Of a stretch of 64,000 nt of DNA, positions 32,751-41,515 are shown one piece after another. The notes below the pieces were generated by a model. It searched no databases, had not been told where the DNA came from, and was given only the letters and a program-made list of their open reading frames with translations. Position 1 is the stretch's first letter. Each line of letters starts with the position of its first letter. The stretch is from NCBI GenBank assembly GCA_037481615.1, contig JBBFLI010000016.1; one strand, written 5' to 3'. Both the position numbers and the translations under genes were made by a program. Source of the stretch: SpSt-501 sp037481615. GTDB lineage: Bacteria; Desulfobacterota; Desulfobacteria; Desulfobacterales; SpSt-501.

Positions 32751-33689
32751 TCAGGCCTCGTTTGACCGTCTGCGGTACCAGGCGAGGGTCCGGGCCAACC
32801 CCTCCTCGAAGCGGATGCGCGCGGAGAAGTTCAGGCGGGAGGCGGCCTCGCCGACCGCGGCGACCGAGCGACGGATGTCGCCCGGGCGGGGCGGCAGGTG
32901 CTGCGGTGCGCGGGGGCAGCCCGTGAGCGCGGCGATGTGCCGCCACAGCGAGAGGATGTCGACCTCGCGGCCCGTTCCGACGTTGAAGACGCCGCAATCC
33001 CTGGAGCGGGCCGCCAGGAGCAGCGCCTCGACCACGTCGGCGACGTAGACGAAATCGCGCGTCTGGAGCCCGTCCCCGTAGATGACCGGGGCTTCGCCCG
33101 CGAGCGCCCGGGTGAAAAAAATCGAGATCACCCCCGAGTAGGGCGAAGAGGGGTCCTGCCGGGGCCCGAAGACGTTGAAAAAGCGCAGGCTCGCGGTGCT
33201 CAGCCCGAAGAGGTCCCGATAGACCGCCAGGTAATGCTCGACGGCGAGCTTCTGGACGGCGTACGGCGAGCGCGGGCGGGGGGGAAGGTCCTCGCGCAGG
33301 GGAAGCCGCGGGTCGTCCCCGTAGACCGCGCTCGAGCTCGCAAAAACGAGCCTTCGGACCCCGGCCTCGCGCGCGGCCTCGAGCACCTGCAGGGCGCCGG
33401 TTTCGTTCACCGCGGCCGAGCCCGCGGGATCCCGGATCGTCTGCTGCACCGAGACCACGGCGGCGAGGTGGAAGACCCGGCTGCAGCCGGAGACCGCCGG
33501 GCGCAAGGCCGCCGGGTCGCGGATGTCGCCCTCTCGAAAGTCGATCCGCCCGCGCACCCCGGCGAGGTTGGCCGGCCTCCCGCTCGAGAGATCGTCGAGC
33601 ACCCGCACGGCGAAGCCCTCGGCGACGAGCCGCTCGACCAGATGCGAGCCGATGAAGCCCGCCCCTCCCGTCACGAGCACCGTTTCCAC
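32751..33689 (-). CDS. UDP-glucose 4-epimerase-like NAD-dependent epimerase
   Basis: 312 residues from a GTG at 33689 with an AAAGGG ribosome site. NAD motif VLVTGGAGFIGSHLVERL, LDDLSSGRPANL, catalytic SSSAVYGDDP and YAVQKLAVEHYL (YxxxK), then RFFNVFGPRQDPSSPYSGV, characteristic of GalE/WbpP-like 4-epimerases. An upstream ATG at 33746 in a longer frame is less convincing. Role: interconversion of UDP-hexoses or UDP-N-acetylhexosamines for surface polysaccharides. Confidence 0.87.
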   Translation of the reverse strand: METVLVTGGAGFIGSHLVERLVAEGFAVRVLDDLSSGRPANLAGVRGRIDFREGDIRDPAALRPAVSGCSRVFHLAAVVSVQQTIRDPAGSAAVNETGALQVLEAAREAGVRRLVFASSSAVYGDDPRLPLREDLPPRPRSPYAVQKLAVEHYLAVYRDLFGLSTASLRFFNVFGPRQDPSSPYSGVISIFFTRALAGEAPVIYGDGLQTRDFVYVADVVEALLLAARSRDCGVFNVGTGREVDILSLWRHIAALTGCPRAPQHLPPRPGDIRRSVAAVGEAASRLNFSARIRFEEGLARTLAWYRRRSNEA

Positions 33690-33784
33690 GCCGGTATCCC
33701 TTTCATCAAGCGGCACGAACGCACCGCCTCGTTCGCCGTTCACCATAACCCGGCCGCCCCTTCCGCTCAAGCGCGGCCGAGCTC

Positions 33785-34711
33785 TCAGAGGCGGGCGCCG
33801 AGGGCGAGCCAACCGGTGTAGGTGAGCGCGGAGAACAGCGTGCTGAACGAGATCGCACCCGCGGCGAACTCGTGGTCGGCGTGCATCTGTCGGGCGAGCA
33901 CGTAGGAGACGGTCGCGGTCGGCGTGGCGAGAAGAATCAGCGCCGGCAGAAAGTCCTCGGGGGCGGCCCCCAACGCGAGAAAGGCGCCCAGCCCGATCGC
34001 CGGCATGAGAACGAGTTTGATGACGCTGCAGCCGATGAGCGCGGCAAGCCGCGAACGCATGAGATCGATAGAGAGCGAGGCCCCGATGATGAGCAGCGCA
34101 AGCGGCAGCGCCATGCCGGAGAGGATGGCGAGGCTGCGGTCGAGCACCGGGTGGAGGCCCGCCTCCGCCGCGGAGACGAGAAGACCGCCCAGGGCGGAGA
34201 GGATGACGGGGTTTTTCGCCATGCGCGCCGCCGCCTCGACGCCCCCCACCCCGCGGCTTCCGGCCGGAGCGTGGAGTTGGAGGACGACCACGCCGAGCGA
34301 GTTGTTCAGGATCATCATGAACCCGGTGAGGATGCTCGCGCGCGCGAGGCCCTCGGGACCCAAGAAGTAGAGGGCCACGGCCAGCCCGATGTAGCCCTGG
34401 TTGCCGTGGAAGGAGTCCTCGATGAAGGCCCCGCGCAGCCGGGGCTCCATCCGGACGGCCAGGGCGGCGAGCCAGGCCAGGACGCAGGCGGCGATCATCG
34501 TCCCCAGGGTGACGGCGGCCACAAGCGGTTTGAAATGAACTTCGAGCGAGGCCCGGGCGACCGCCGAGAAGACCATGGCCGGGATGGCGAGGTGGAAGAC
34601 CAGCCGGTTTGCGGCCGCGAGAAACTCCGGGGGAAGAAGCCCCCTTCCCTTCGCCACCATGCCGATCGCGATCACGGCGAAGATGGGGACGATGGTCGCC
34701 AGAATGGGCAT
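33785..34711 (-). CDS. AEC-family (auxin efflux carrier-type) permease
   Basis: 308 residues with about ten transmembrane helices in two repeats. Pattern matches AEC transporters: MPILATIVPIFAVIAIGMVA, GNQGYIGLAVALYFLG, and a C-terminal LATPTATVSYVLARQM. Family members move small organic acids such as malate or malonate. It is divergent from the MoaD-like gene at the edge of the sulfonate-type island; a role in organic-acid efflux is possible but unproven. Confidence 0.82.
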   Translation of the reverse strand: MPILATIVPIFAVIAIGMVAKGRGLLPPEFLAAANRLVFHLAIPAMVFSAVARASLEVHFKPLVAAVTLGTMIAACVLAWLAALAVRMEPRLRGAFIEDSFHGNQGYIGLAVALYFLGPEGLARASILTGFMMILNNSLGVVVLQLHAPAGSRGVGGVEAAARMAKNPVILSALGGLLVSAAEAGLHPVLDRSLAILSGMALPLALLIIGASLSIDLMRSRLAALIGCSVIKLVLMPAIGLGAFLALGAAPEDFLPALILLATPTATVSYVLARQMHADHEFAAGAISFSTLFSALTYTGWLALGARL

Positions 34712-34822
34712 GTCGCAGGGTTCCTTTCCGTCCTTGACGCGCCGGGGCGCCGGAAGTAGGTTTTCGCCGTGAGCGGCGCCGCCGAGTTAGAGCACCCCTT
34801 CCCGCGGCTTGCAAGAGGGAAC

Positions 34823-35059
34823 ATGTCCTCTCCATCGGTCCGCCTTCATCTCTACGCCGGGCTGAGGGCACTCGTACCGGATTGCCCGGAGGAGATCCCT
34901 CTGCCGGAGAGCCTCCCCTTGGGCGAGTTCCTCGAGCGGCTGGGGATCCCCACGGAAAAGATCCATCTCGTCTTCGTGGACGGGAAGAGAAGCGAACTTT
35001 CGACCCCTCTGCGCGGCGGAGAGCGGATCGGCGTCTTCCCGCCCGTGGGGGGGGGCTGA
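34823..35059 (+). CDS. MoaD/ThiS-family sulfur carrier protein
   Basis: 78 residues with a beta-grasp pattern (VRLHLYAGLRALVPD, GEFLERLGIPTEKIHLVFVD, RIGVFPPVGGG) and the C-terminal Gly-Gly needed for adenylation and thiocarboxylation. The start at 34823 has an AGAGGGA site. A similar gene lies after the AOR at 48834. It may supply sulfur for tungsto/molybdopterin, or a pathway-specific sulfur transfer. Confidence 0.8.
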   Translation: MSSPSVRLHLYAGLRALVPDCPEEIPLPESLPLGEFLERLGIPTEKIHLVFVDGKRSELSTPLRGGERIGVFPPVGGG

Positions 35060-35082
35060 AAGGGAGGAAACGGCCCGACAGC

Positions 35083-35103
35083 TTTTCAGCACTGTGCCGA
35101 AAA
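35083..35103. promoter_or_regulatory. Near-perfect palindrome: putative enhancer (UAS) for the sigma-54 activator
   Basis: TTTTCAGCAC and GTGCCGAAAA form a 21-bp palindrome with one mismatched pair around a central T. The right half occurs again twice between the sigma-54 activator gene and the larA-like gene (39911-39957). It is centred about 105 bp upstream of the predicted tctC transcription start, the usual distance for an enhancer-binding protein. Confidence 0.65.
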
Positions 35104-35172
35104 TTGGGCGGGCCGCCCGGCAGCTGCGATCGTCGGCGAGTCGATATCCTGTAATTTCATGGCGTCTGAACA

Positions 35173-35188
35173 TGGCAACCCTTTTGCA
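35173..35188 (+). promoter_or_regulatory. Sigma-54 promoter of tctCBA
   Basis: TGGCAACCCTTTTGCA matches the RpoN -24/-12 consensus, with invariant GG and GC separated by exactly 10 nt. The predicted start is near 35199, leaving a 50-nt leader before tctC. Confidence 0.75.
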
Positions 35189-35251
35189 AAAGACCCATCC
35201 ACAAGCGTTCAGGGCGCCAACCCCAGAGACCCTCAAGGTCAGGAGGCCATG

Positions 35252-36217
35252 ATGAAACGGATCAATCGGTACACGGTTCCCCTTCTGCTTTTCGGCGTGA
35301 TCTTCTCGCTCGTGTGCGGCGATTCCGCGGCGGCGCAGGACAAGTATCCTTCCAAGCCGATCACCTACCTCATCACCTTCAACCCGGGAGGCCAGTCCGA
35401 CCGTGAGGCGAGGCGCCAGCAGCCCTTGCTTGAGAAGATTCTCGGGCAGAAAATCCTCGTCGACTACAAAGTCGGCGGCGGAGGCGCGCTGGGGTGGAGC
35501 GAGCTGGTGCGCTCGAAACCCGACGGCTACCTGATTTGCGGCATCAACATCCCGCACATCATCCTGCAGCCTTTGCAGCAGGATACCGGCTACAAGACCG
35601 AACAGATCGTCCCGATCGCTCTCTTCCAGCGGACGCCGCTCGCGCTGGCCGTTTTGAAGGACAGCCCCTACAAGGATCTCCAGGGCCTGATCGAGGCCGT
35701 GAAGGCCAAGCCCGGGGAAATCAGCATCGGCGGATCGGGGACCTTCTCCGGCCACCACATCGCGACCCTGCGACTCCAAAAGCTCGCCGGGGTGAAGTTC
35801 AACTACGTGCCCTTCACCGGGGCCGCACCGCAGATGACGGCCTTCCTCGGAGGCCACGTAAACGCCATCTTCGGCAACTCCGATGATCTCGTGAAGCATG
35901 CCGACACGATCCGCGTGCTGGGGACGGCGGACGAAAACCGCTTCTTCGGCTTCCCCGACGCCCCCACCTTCAAGGAATCGGGCTACGATCTGGTGGAGGC
36001 GATCGACCGCGGGGTCGCCGTGCCCCCGAACACCCCCGAACCCATCCTCAAGAGGCTCGAGGCCGCCTTCCTCCAGATCGCGAAAGACCCCGAAATCCAG
36101 GAGCAGATGAAGAAGGAGGGGTTCGTGCCGCTTGCCCTGGGCCATGCGGAGAGCAAGGCGCACATCGCGAAGATGTCGGCCATCTATCGGGACATCGTCA
36201 AGGAGATCAAGCAATAA
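35252..36217 (+). CDS. tctC: Tripartite tricarboxylate transporter substrate-binding protein (TctC/Bug family)
   Basis: 321 residues starting MKRINRYTV with an AGGAGG site 5 nt upstream. Signal peptide to about residue 24 (CGDSAAAQD), then the Bug-family start YPSKPITYLITFNPGGQSD, VDYKVGGGGALGWSELV, and FTGAAPQMTAFLGGHVNAI. Periplasmic binding protein for a carboxylate (or sulfonated carboxylate). It heads tctC-tctB-tctA, downstream of a sigma-54 promoter. In Chromohalobacter a transporter of this family (SlcHFG) carries sulfolactate. Confidence 0.92.
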   Translation: MKRINRYTVPLLLFGVIFSLVCGDSAAAQDKYPSKPITYLITFNPGGQSDREARRQQPLLEKILGQKILVDYKVGGGGALGWSELVRSKPDGYLICGINIPHIILQPLQQDTGYKTEQIVPIALFQRTPLALAVLKDSPYKDLQGLIEAVKAKPGEISIGGSGTFSGHHIATLRLQKLAGVKFNYVPFTGAAPQMTAFLGGHVNAIFGNSDDLVKHADTIRVLGTADENRFFGFPDAPTFKESGYDLVEAIDRGVAVPPNTPEPILKRLEAAFLQIAKDPEIQEQMKKEGFVPLALGHAESKAHIAKMSAIYRDIVKEIKQ

Positions 36218-36240
36218 ACCCGGGAAAGGAGCAGGGGCCG

Positions 36241-36714
36241 GTGCTGTCCAACAGGCGTTCCGCGGATATCGCCTCCGGGGTGTTTCTTGCGGTGCTGGGG
36301 GGGGTCGTCTTCGCCGCCTCGACCACGATCGGCGAGGGTGCGGGGGGGCAGCTCCACCCCCGCACCTTTCCCATGATTCTCGGGGCGATGCTCATCCTGG
36401 GCGGGGGGGCGCTCGCCGTCCGCACGGCGTTGTCGAGAGCCGGGGAGGCCAGAGCCGTCGCCTGGCCGGACCGGAAAGGCAGGCGGCTTCTCTTCACCGC
36501 CCTGGCGGGGTTGTGCGGCTATGTGCTGCTCTCCCAGCTGCTGGGGTTTCTCTTGAGTTCGCTCCTGTTCGTTCCCTGGTTCATCCGCACCTTCGGCCGC
36601 TACGGGCATGTCCTCGCCTGGTCCTGCGCCGTGGGGGTGGTGGCCTTCCTCTACTTCGTTTTCATCCGGCTGCTGCAGCTCTCCCTGCCGACCGGACCCT
36701 TTCCGTTTTTCTGA
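36241..36714 (+). CDS. tctB: TctB-family small membrane subunit
   Basis: 157 residues from a GTG with an AAGGAG site. Four hydrophobic segments (around residues 10-28, 42-60, 82-118 and 125-145) and the TctB-like LHPRTFPMILGAMLILGGG stretch. It pairs with TctA to form the membrane part of the tripartite tricarboxylate transporter. It starts 23 nt after tctC. Confidence 0.87.
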   Translation: MLSNRRSADIASGVFLAVLGGVVFAASTTIGEGAGGQLHPRTFPMILGAMLILGGGALAVRTALSRAGEARAVAWPDRKGRRLLFTALAGLCGYVLLSQLLGFLLSSLLFVPWFIRTFGRYGHVLAWSCAVGVVAFLYFVFIRLLQLSLPTGPFPFF

Positions 36715-36765
36715 GACCGCCGACCCTGGAAAAGCGGGGCCGGCCCCTTTGCAGGAGATCGAGGG

Positions 36766-38274
36766 ATGGATGCGTGGTCCTGGCTGCTCAACGGCTTCGC
36801 CGCGGCGATCAGCCCCTACAACCTGCTTTTCGCCCTGATCGGTTGCATCGCCGGCACCCTGGTCGGTGTGCTCCCCGGCCTGGGGCCCACCGCCGCCATC
36901 GCCATGCTCCTTCCGCTGACCACCCTCCTCGACCCGGCACCCGCGATCATCATGATGGCGGCGATCTACTACGGGGCGATGTACGGCGGGTCGACGACCT
37001 CGATCCTGGTGAACATCCCGGGGGAGGCCTCCTCGGTGCCCACGGCGATCGAAGGCTACCAACTGACCCTTCAGGGCCGCGGCGGGCCGGCGCTCGGCAT
37101 CTCCGCCATCGCGAGCTTCATTGCGGGCACGCTGGGCGTCGTCGGCCTCACCTTTTTCGCCCCCGCCCTCTCGCGCGCGGCGCTCGCCTTCGGGCCGCCG
37201 GAGTATTTCGCCCTCACGTTCCTCGGAATCAGCCTGGTCATCAGCCTCTCCGGCCGTTCGATCGGCAAGGGGCTGCTCTCTGCGCTGCTCGGGCTGCTCA
37301 CGGCGATGATCGGGCTCGATCCCCTCTCGGGGGTCGCACGCCTCACCTTCGGATCCTACCAGCTCATGGCCGGAATCGACTTCGTCCCCATCATCATGGG
37401 GCTCTTCGCCGTGAGCGAAATCCTCATGAACGCCGAGGCCAAGGCCGACCTGCTGCTGCAAACCCGAAAAATCGAGTGGCTGCCGACCTGGCGGGACATC
37501 AGAGAGACCTGGGGGGCGACGATCCGCTCGGGGTTTCTCGGGTTCTTCTTCGGCCTGATCCCCGGTTGCAGCCCGGCCGTGACTTCCTTCATGGCCTACG
37601 ACATGGAAAAACGCTTCTCGAAGCACCCCGAGCGGTTCGGCAAGGGCGCCATGGATGCCGTCGCCGCGGTGGAAGGCTCGAACAATGCGACCGCCAGCGG
37701 CGGCTTCGTCCCCCTGTTCGCCTTCGGGATCCCCTCGGGGCCGGCGCTCGCCGTACTGCTGGGCGGCTTCATCATGTTCGGCCTGCAACCCGGCCCGCGC
37801 CTCATGCAGGAACAGCCCCAGCTCCTCTGGACGATCATCGCCAGCATGTACATCGGGAACGCGATTCTGCTGATCCTCAATCTGCCGCTCGTCGGCATCT
37901 GGGCGCGCATGGCGCTCGTCCCCTTTCCCGTACTCGGCTCGATGATCACGGTCTTCACGCTGATCGGCGCTTACAGCCTGCGGTACTCGTTCTTCGACCT
38001 CTGGATGGCCCTGCTCTTCGGGGTTGTCGGCTACCTCATGCGCAAGCTCGAATTCCCCGTCGCCCCCATGGTGCTCGCCGTCGTGCTGGCCAGCATGATG
38101 GAGACTTCCTTCATGCAATCGCTCACCATGTCGCGGGGCTCGCTCTGGATCTTCTTCACCCGGCCGATCTCGGCCGCGTTCATGGCGCTCACGGCGCTCT
38201 CCATCGTGAGCGGGGTTCTTCTGCTCCGCAAGGCGAGAAAAAAGAACATCGAACTCGAGGAAAGCGACGCCTGA
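36766..38274 (+). CDS. tctA: TctA-family large permease subunit
   Basis: 502 residues, about twelve transmembrane helices. Signature segments GVLPGLGPTAAIAMLLPLT, YYGAMYGGSTTSILVNIPGE and the repeat-half GLIPGCSPAVTSFMAYDMEK, then VEGSNNATASGGFVPLFAFG. It translocates substrate delivered by TctC using an ion gradient. It ends 28 nt from the convergent regulator gene. Confidence 0.93.
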   Translation: MDAWSWLLNGFAAAISPYNLLFALIGCIAGTLVGVLPGLGPTAAIAMLLPLTTLLDPAPAIIMMAAIYYGAMYGGSTTSILVNIPGEASSVPTAIEGYQLTLQGRGGPALGISAIASFIAGTLGVVGLTFFAPALSRAALAFGPPEYFALTFLGISLVISLSGRSIGKGLLSALLGLLTAMIGLDPLSGVARLTFGSYQLMAGIDFVPIIMGLFAVSEILMNAEAKADLLLQTRKIEWLPTWRDIRETWGATIRSGFLGFFFGLIPGCSPAVTSFMAYDMEKRFSKHPERFGKGAMDAVAAVEGSNNATASGGFVPLFAFGIPSGPALAVLLGGFIMFGLQPGPRLMQEQPQLLWTIIASMYIGNAILLILNLPLVGIWARMALVPFPVLGSMITVFTLIGAYSLRYSFFDLWMALLFGVVGYLMRKLEFPVAPMVLAVVLASMMETSFMQSLTMSRGSLWIFFTRPISAAFMALTALSIVSGVLLLRKARKKNIELEESDA

Positions 38275-38302
38275 GGACGCGCGGCTCGGGACGGCCGGCG
38301 CC

Positions 38303-39859
38303 TTAAGCAAGCGCCTTGCCCAGGTACTCTGCCGGCGAGATCTTCAGCTTGCGGATGCGGTACTGCAGGGTCGAGCGCGGCACCCCGAGCAGCCGGGCGG
38401 CCCCTTTTTCGCCCCCTAAGACGCCCCGCGTCCGGGCGAGCGCGCGCAGGATGTGCTCGCGCTCGGCGTCGCGCAGCGGGGCGACGGGGTCGGCCGGCTG
38501 GCGGCGCAGGCCGGGCTGGGAGGCCTCGAGCAGCTGCCCGATCTCCTCGGCCGTGATGCGCTCCCCCGCGCGCAGGATGACCAGCCGCTTGACCAGATTC
38601 TTGAGCTCGCGCACGTTTCCCGGCCAGTCGTAGTGGGCCAGGCGCTCCATCGCCCGCGGGGTATAGATCGGCTCCGGCCGGTTCATCCGCCGGGACTGGA
38701 TCCGGGTCAGCTCCTTCATCAGGAGCACGATGTCCTCCCGCCGCTCGCGCAGGGGGGGGACGTGAATGGAGACGATGTTCAAGCGGTAGTAGAGGTCCTC
38801 CCGGAAGCTTCCGGCGCGGACGCATTCGCGGAGATCCTTGTTGGTCGCCGCGATGACCCGGCAGTCGATCTGGATCGGCCGGCTTTCGCCGACGCGCTCG
38901 AACTGGCCGTCCTGGAGGATGTGGAGCAGCTTCGCCTGCAGCCCGATCGGCAGCTCGGCGATCTCGTCGAGGAAGATCGTCCCCCCGTGGGCGAGCTCGA
39001 AGCGGCCGAGCCGGCGCTCGTGGGCGCCGGTGAAGGCCCCCTTGGCGTGCCCGAAGAGTTCGCTCTCGAAAATCGAGGAGGCGAGCGCGGGGCAGTTGGT
39101 CTTGACGAAGAGATGGTGGCGCCGCGAGCTCAGGTTGTGGATTAAGCGGGCGAGGTAGTCTTTTCCCGTCCCGGTCTCGCCGGTGATCAGGACCGTCGCG
39201 TCGGTGTCCGCCGCCTGGCGGATCGTGTGCAGGATCGCCTCCATCGCGGCCGAGGCGTGGAAAAACTCCTCCTGGGAGTAGGCCTCGGTGTTCTGCAGCA
39301 GGTATTCCTTCTCCCGCTCGAGGCTGCGGTTCAGCCGCTCGAGCTCGCTGTAGGAGAGCATGTTGTCGACGGCGATCGCCACCTGACGGCTGACCTCGGA
39401 GAGAAACCCGGTGAGTTCGGTGATGTCTTCGGGAGGCTCGCGGAAGGAGAAATGGATCGAGCCGAGGATGCGCTGACGCACGAGCATCGGGAAGGCCATC
39501 GTCGCCGTGAGGCCGGCGTTCACCAGGGCGCCGATCGAGGAGAGATCGCGGTAGCGCCGCAAATCGTCGATGACCGTCGGCTGCCGGGACTGGATGACCA
39601 TGCGCGCGATCGCCCCGTCGGCGAGCGGCCGGCTCGGCCGCATCAGCACGCCCCCCGGCTGGATGCCGTCGGCGGCCGCGAAGTAGCTGATCGACTGCGT
39701 GCGGGCGTCATAGAGGTTGATCGCCAGCCGGTCGTAGCGCACGTGCCGGCGCAATTCCGCGGCCAGGGCCTGGAAGAGATCTTCGCGGTTGGTGTGGGTG
39801 ATGACGGCGTTGTTGATTTCGAGGAGAATCCGGTAGCGTGTCTCGGCACTCCAGTGCAT
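38303..39859 (-). CDS. Sigma-54-dependent activator with GAF sensory domain
   Basis: 518 residues from the ATG at 39859 (GGGAGAGG site). GAF-type sensor at about residues 15-165; AAA+ domain with Walker A GETGTGKD (227-234), GAFTGA loop for RpoN contact (274-279) and Walker B TIFLDEIAE (from about 294); C-terminal Fis-type HTH (about 475-515, GAARLLGVPRSTLQYRIRKL). There is no receiver domain, so it likely senses a small molecule directly. It lies between the two RpoN promoters it probably activates, with matching half-sites just upstream of its own gene. Confidence 0.93.
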   Translation of the reverse strand: MHWSAETRYRILLEINNAVITHTNREDLFQALAAELRRHVRYDRLAINLYDARTQSISYFAAADGIQPGGVLMRPSRPLADGAIARMVIQSRQPTVIDDLRRYRDLSSIGALVNAGLTATMAFPMLVRQRILGSIHFSFREPPEDITELTGFLSEVSRQVAIAVDNMLSYSELERLNRSLEREKEYLLQNTEAYSQEEFFHASAAMEAILHTIRQAADTDATVLITGETGTGKDYLARLIHNLSSRRHHLFVKTNCPALASSIFESELFGHAKGAFTGAHERRLGRFELAHGGTIFLDEIAELPIGLQAKLLHILQDGQFERVGESRPIQIDCRVIAATNKDLRECVRAGSFREDLYYRLNIVSIHVPPLRERREDIVLLMKELTRIQSRRMNRPEPIYTPRAMERLAHYDWPGNVRELKNLVKRLVILRAGERITAEEIGQLLEASQPGLRRQPADPVAPLRDAEREHILRALARTRGVLGGEKGAARLLGVPRSTLQYRIRKLKISPAEYLGKALA

Positions 39860-39910
39860 CGCAAGGCCTCTCCCTGCAAGATGGTCACAGATCCTCTTCG
39901 TACGCGTCCG

Positions 39911-39957
39911 GTGCCGAAAGATCAAGCCCATTTGGCATCGCGCCCACTTTTCGGCAC
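39911..39957. promoter_or_regulatory. Two inverted half-sites: putative UAS for the larA-like operon
   Basis: GTGCCGAAAG (39911-39920) and TTTTCGGCAC (39948-39957) are inverted copies of the same half-site seen in the palindrome at 35083-35103. They lie about 100-140 bp upstream of the predicted RpoN start for the larA-like gene and 50-100 bp upstream of the activator's own ATG, suggesting shared control and autoregulation. Confidence 0.6.
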
Positions 39958-40028
39958 AACGAGAGACGATCTCGTCCATCTGCGACTGAAAATCAATGAA
40001 ATTCAAACATTTTTAAAATCTGAGCATA

Positions 40029-40044
40029 TGGCCTGCATTTTGCT
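40029..40044 (+). promoter_or_regulatory. Sigma-54 promoter of the larA-like/suyAB-like operon
   Basis: TGGCCTGCATTTTGCT fits the -24/-12 consensus with GG-N10-GC. The predicted start is near 40055, about 17 nt before the GTG start codon of the larA-like gene. Confidence 0.75.
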
Positions 40045-40071
40045 CCGCAAAGATTCGACAAGGGACGGAAC

Positions 40072-41337
40072 GTGGAAGTCCAGCTCAAATACGGATCGGG
40101 GAAAATCGCGATCGCCATCCCGCCGCGGGCGGAGGTGACGATCCTCGAGCCGGCCAGGGTCCCGCCGCTCGCCGACTTCGCCTCTGCGCTGGCGCAGGCG
40201 CTCGATCGACCGCGGGGCTGCCCGCCGCTCGAAGCGTTGTTGCGCGCCCGCCGGCCGCGCACCCTCGCCCTGGTCGTCCCCGATGAGACCCGCCCGGCGC
40301 CGCTGCGCGAGATTCTCCCGCTGTTGATCGCGACAATCGAGAAGAGCCTGGATCTTCCCGTCGCCGGGCGCCTGACGATCTTCGTGGGCGGCGGGCTCCA
40401 CCCCCCCGCCGACGCGGACGCGCTCGCGCGCATCCTGCCGGCCGAGATCCTCGCCCGTTTCGCGGTCGTCGCGCACGACGCCCGCAAAGCGGCTTTTCAC
40501 GACTACGGGATGACCGCGCGGGGGACGCCGGTCCGGATCCACGAGGCGTTTGCCGCCGCGGACTTCAAAATCGCGGTCGGGCAGGTGGACCCCCACCAGT
40601 TCGTGGGCTTCACCGGCGGCGCCAAGGGGGTGGTGATCGGGCTCGGCGCCCTCGAGACCATCGAAAAAAACCACAGCCTGATGGCCGAACCCCATGCCTG
40701 GGTGGGGCGGCTCGAGGAAAACCCCGTGCGCCAGGACCTGAACGAGGCGGGCCGCATGATCGGGATCGACTTCGCGGTGAACTTCGTCCTCGACCCCGAC
40801 CGCCGGGCGGTCGCCCTCGAGGCGGGGGATCCCGATGAAGTCCTCGGCCGTCTCGCCCGGGTCTGCGCCCGCGTCTACGGGGTCGGGATCCGTGAAAAGT
40901 TCGACATCGTCGTCGCCTCCTGCGGCGGCTACCCCAAGGACATCTGCCTCTACCAGGCGCAGAAAGGCCTGAATCTCGCCTCCCAGGCCCTGCGCCCGGG
41001 GGGGCACATCCTGTTGCTTGCTGCCTCGCCCCAGGGGGTGGGCGACGACATCTACTTCGATTACGTCTCCCAGTTTACCTCCCCCGAGGAGGTGATCCGG
41101 GATTTCCAGGCGGGCGGGTTCCGGATGGGGGCGCACAAGGCCTACCTCTTCGGCCGGACGCTCGTCAACTACGACGTCGCCGTCTGCTCGGATCTCGACC
41201 CGGGGATCCTGCGCAAGTGTCATCTGCGGGCGGCCGATCCGACCCGCGTGCTCGCCGAGTGGGTCGAGGCGCTCCCCGGAAGACCGCGGGTGGCGATCAT
41301 CCCCAACGCCAACACCACCTACTTCTACGCGGCCTGA
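40072..41337 (+). CDS. LarA-family nickel-pincer 2-hydroxyacid racemase/epimerase homologue
   Basis: 421 residues, close to lactate racemase LarA in length. All known catalytic/cofactor residues can be placed at nearly the same numbers as in Lactiplantibacillus LarA: Arg74 (VVPDETRP), His110 (GGGLHPP), His175 (DPHQFVGF), Lys185 (TGGAKG, attachment site for the NPN cofactor), His201 (KNHS) and Lys298 (QAQKG). It should therefore be an active LarA-type enzyme; LarB/C/E for cofactor synthesis are not in the window. GTG start with an AGGGACGGA site. It is first in the RpoN-driven operon before the split lyase, so it probably interconverts enantiomers of the lyase substrate (for example sulfolactate). 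The substrate is inferred. Confidence 0.85.
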   Translation: MEVQLKYGSGKIAIAIPPRAEVTILEPARVPPLADFASALAQALDRPRGCPPLEALLRARRPRTLALVVPDETRPAPLREILPLLIATIEKSLDLPVAGRLTIFVGGGLHPPADADALARILPAEILARFAVVAHDARKAAFHDYGMTARGTPVRIHEAFAAADFKIAVGQVDPHQFVGFTGGAKGVVIGLGALETIEKNHSLMAEPHAWVGRLEENPVRQDLNEAGRMIGIDFAVNFVLDPDRRAVALEAGDPDEVLGRLARVCARVYGVGIREKFDIVVASCGGYPKDICLYQAQKGLNLASQALRPGGHILLLAASPQGVGDDIYFDYVSQFTSPEEVIRDFQAGGFRMGAHKAYLFGRTLVNYDVAVCSDLDPGILRKCHLRAADPTRVLAEWVEALPGRPRVAIIPNANTTYFYAA

Positions 41338-41515
41338 TCCCGGGTCGCTCGAAGGAGAGGGGCAAAGAACCTATCGGCAGCGTGAAGGGCAAAACCGACC
41401 ACCGGGCGGTTGCGCTCAAAGCCCGTCCCGGCGATCCGCGCCGGGCAAATCCGCGGGATACGCGGGGGGCGGCCTTTCAGCGCAGGCGTCCAAAACCCAC
41501 AAGGAGGAAAGGCAG

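Noticed and set aside
36184..38310. 708-codon minus-strand open frame opposite tctB/tctA
   Set aside because: Highly charged, repetitive translation without domains; tctB/tctA on the plus strand are clear.
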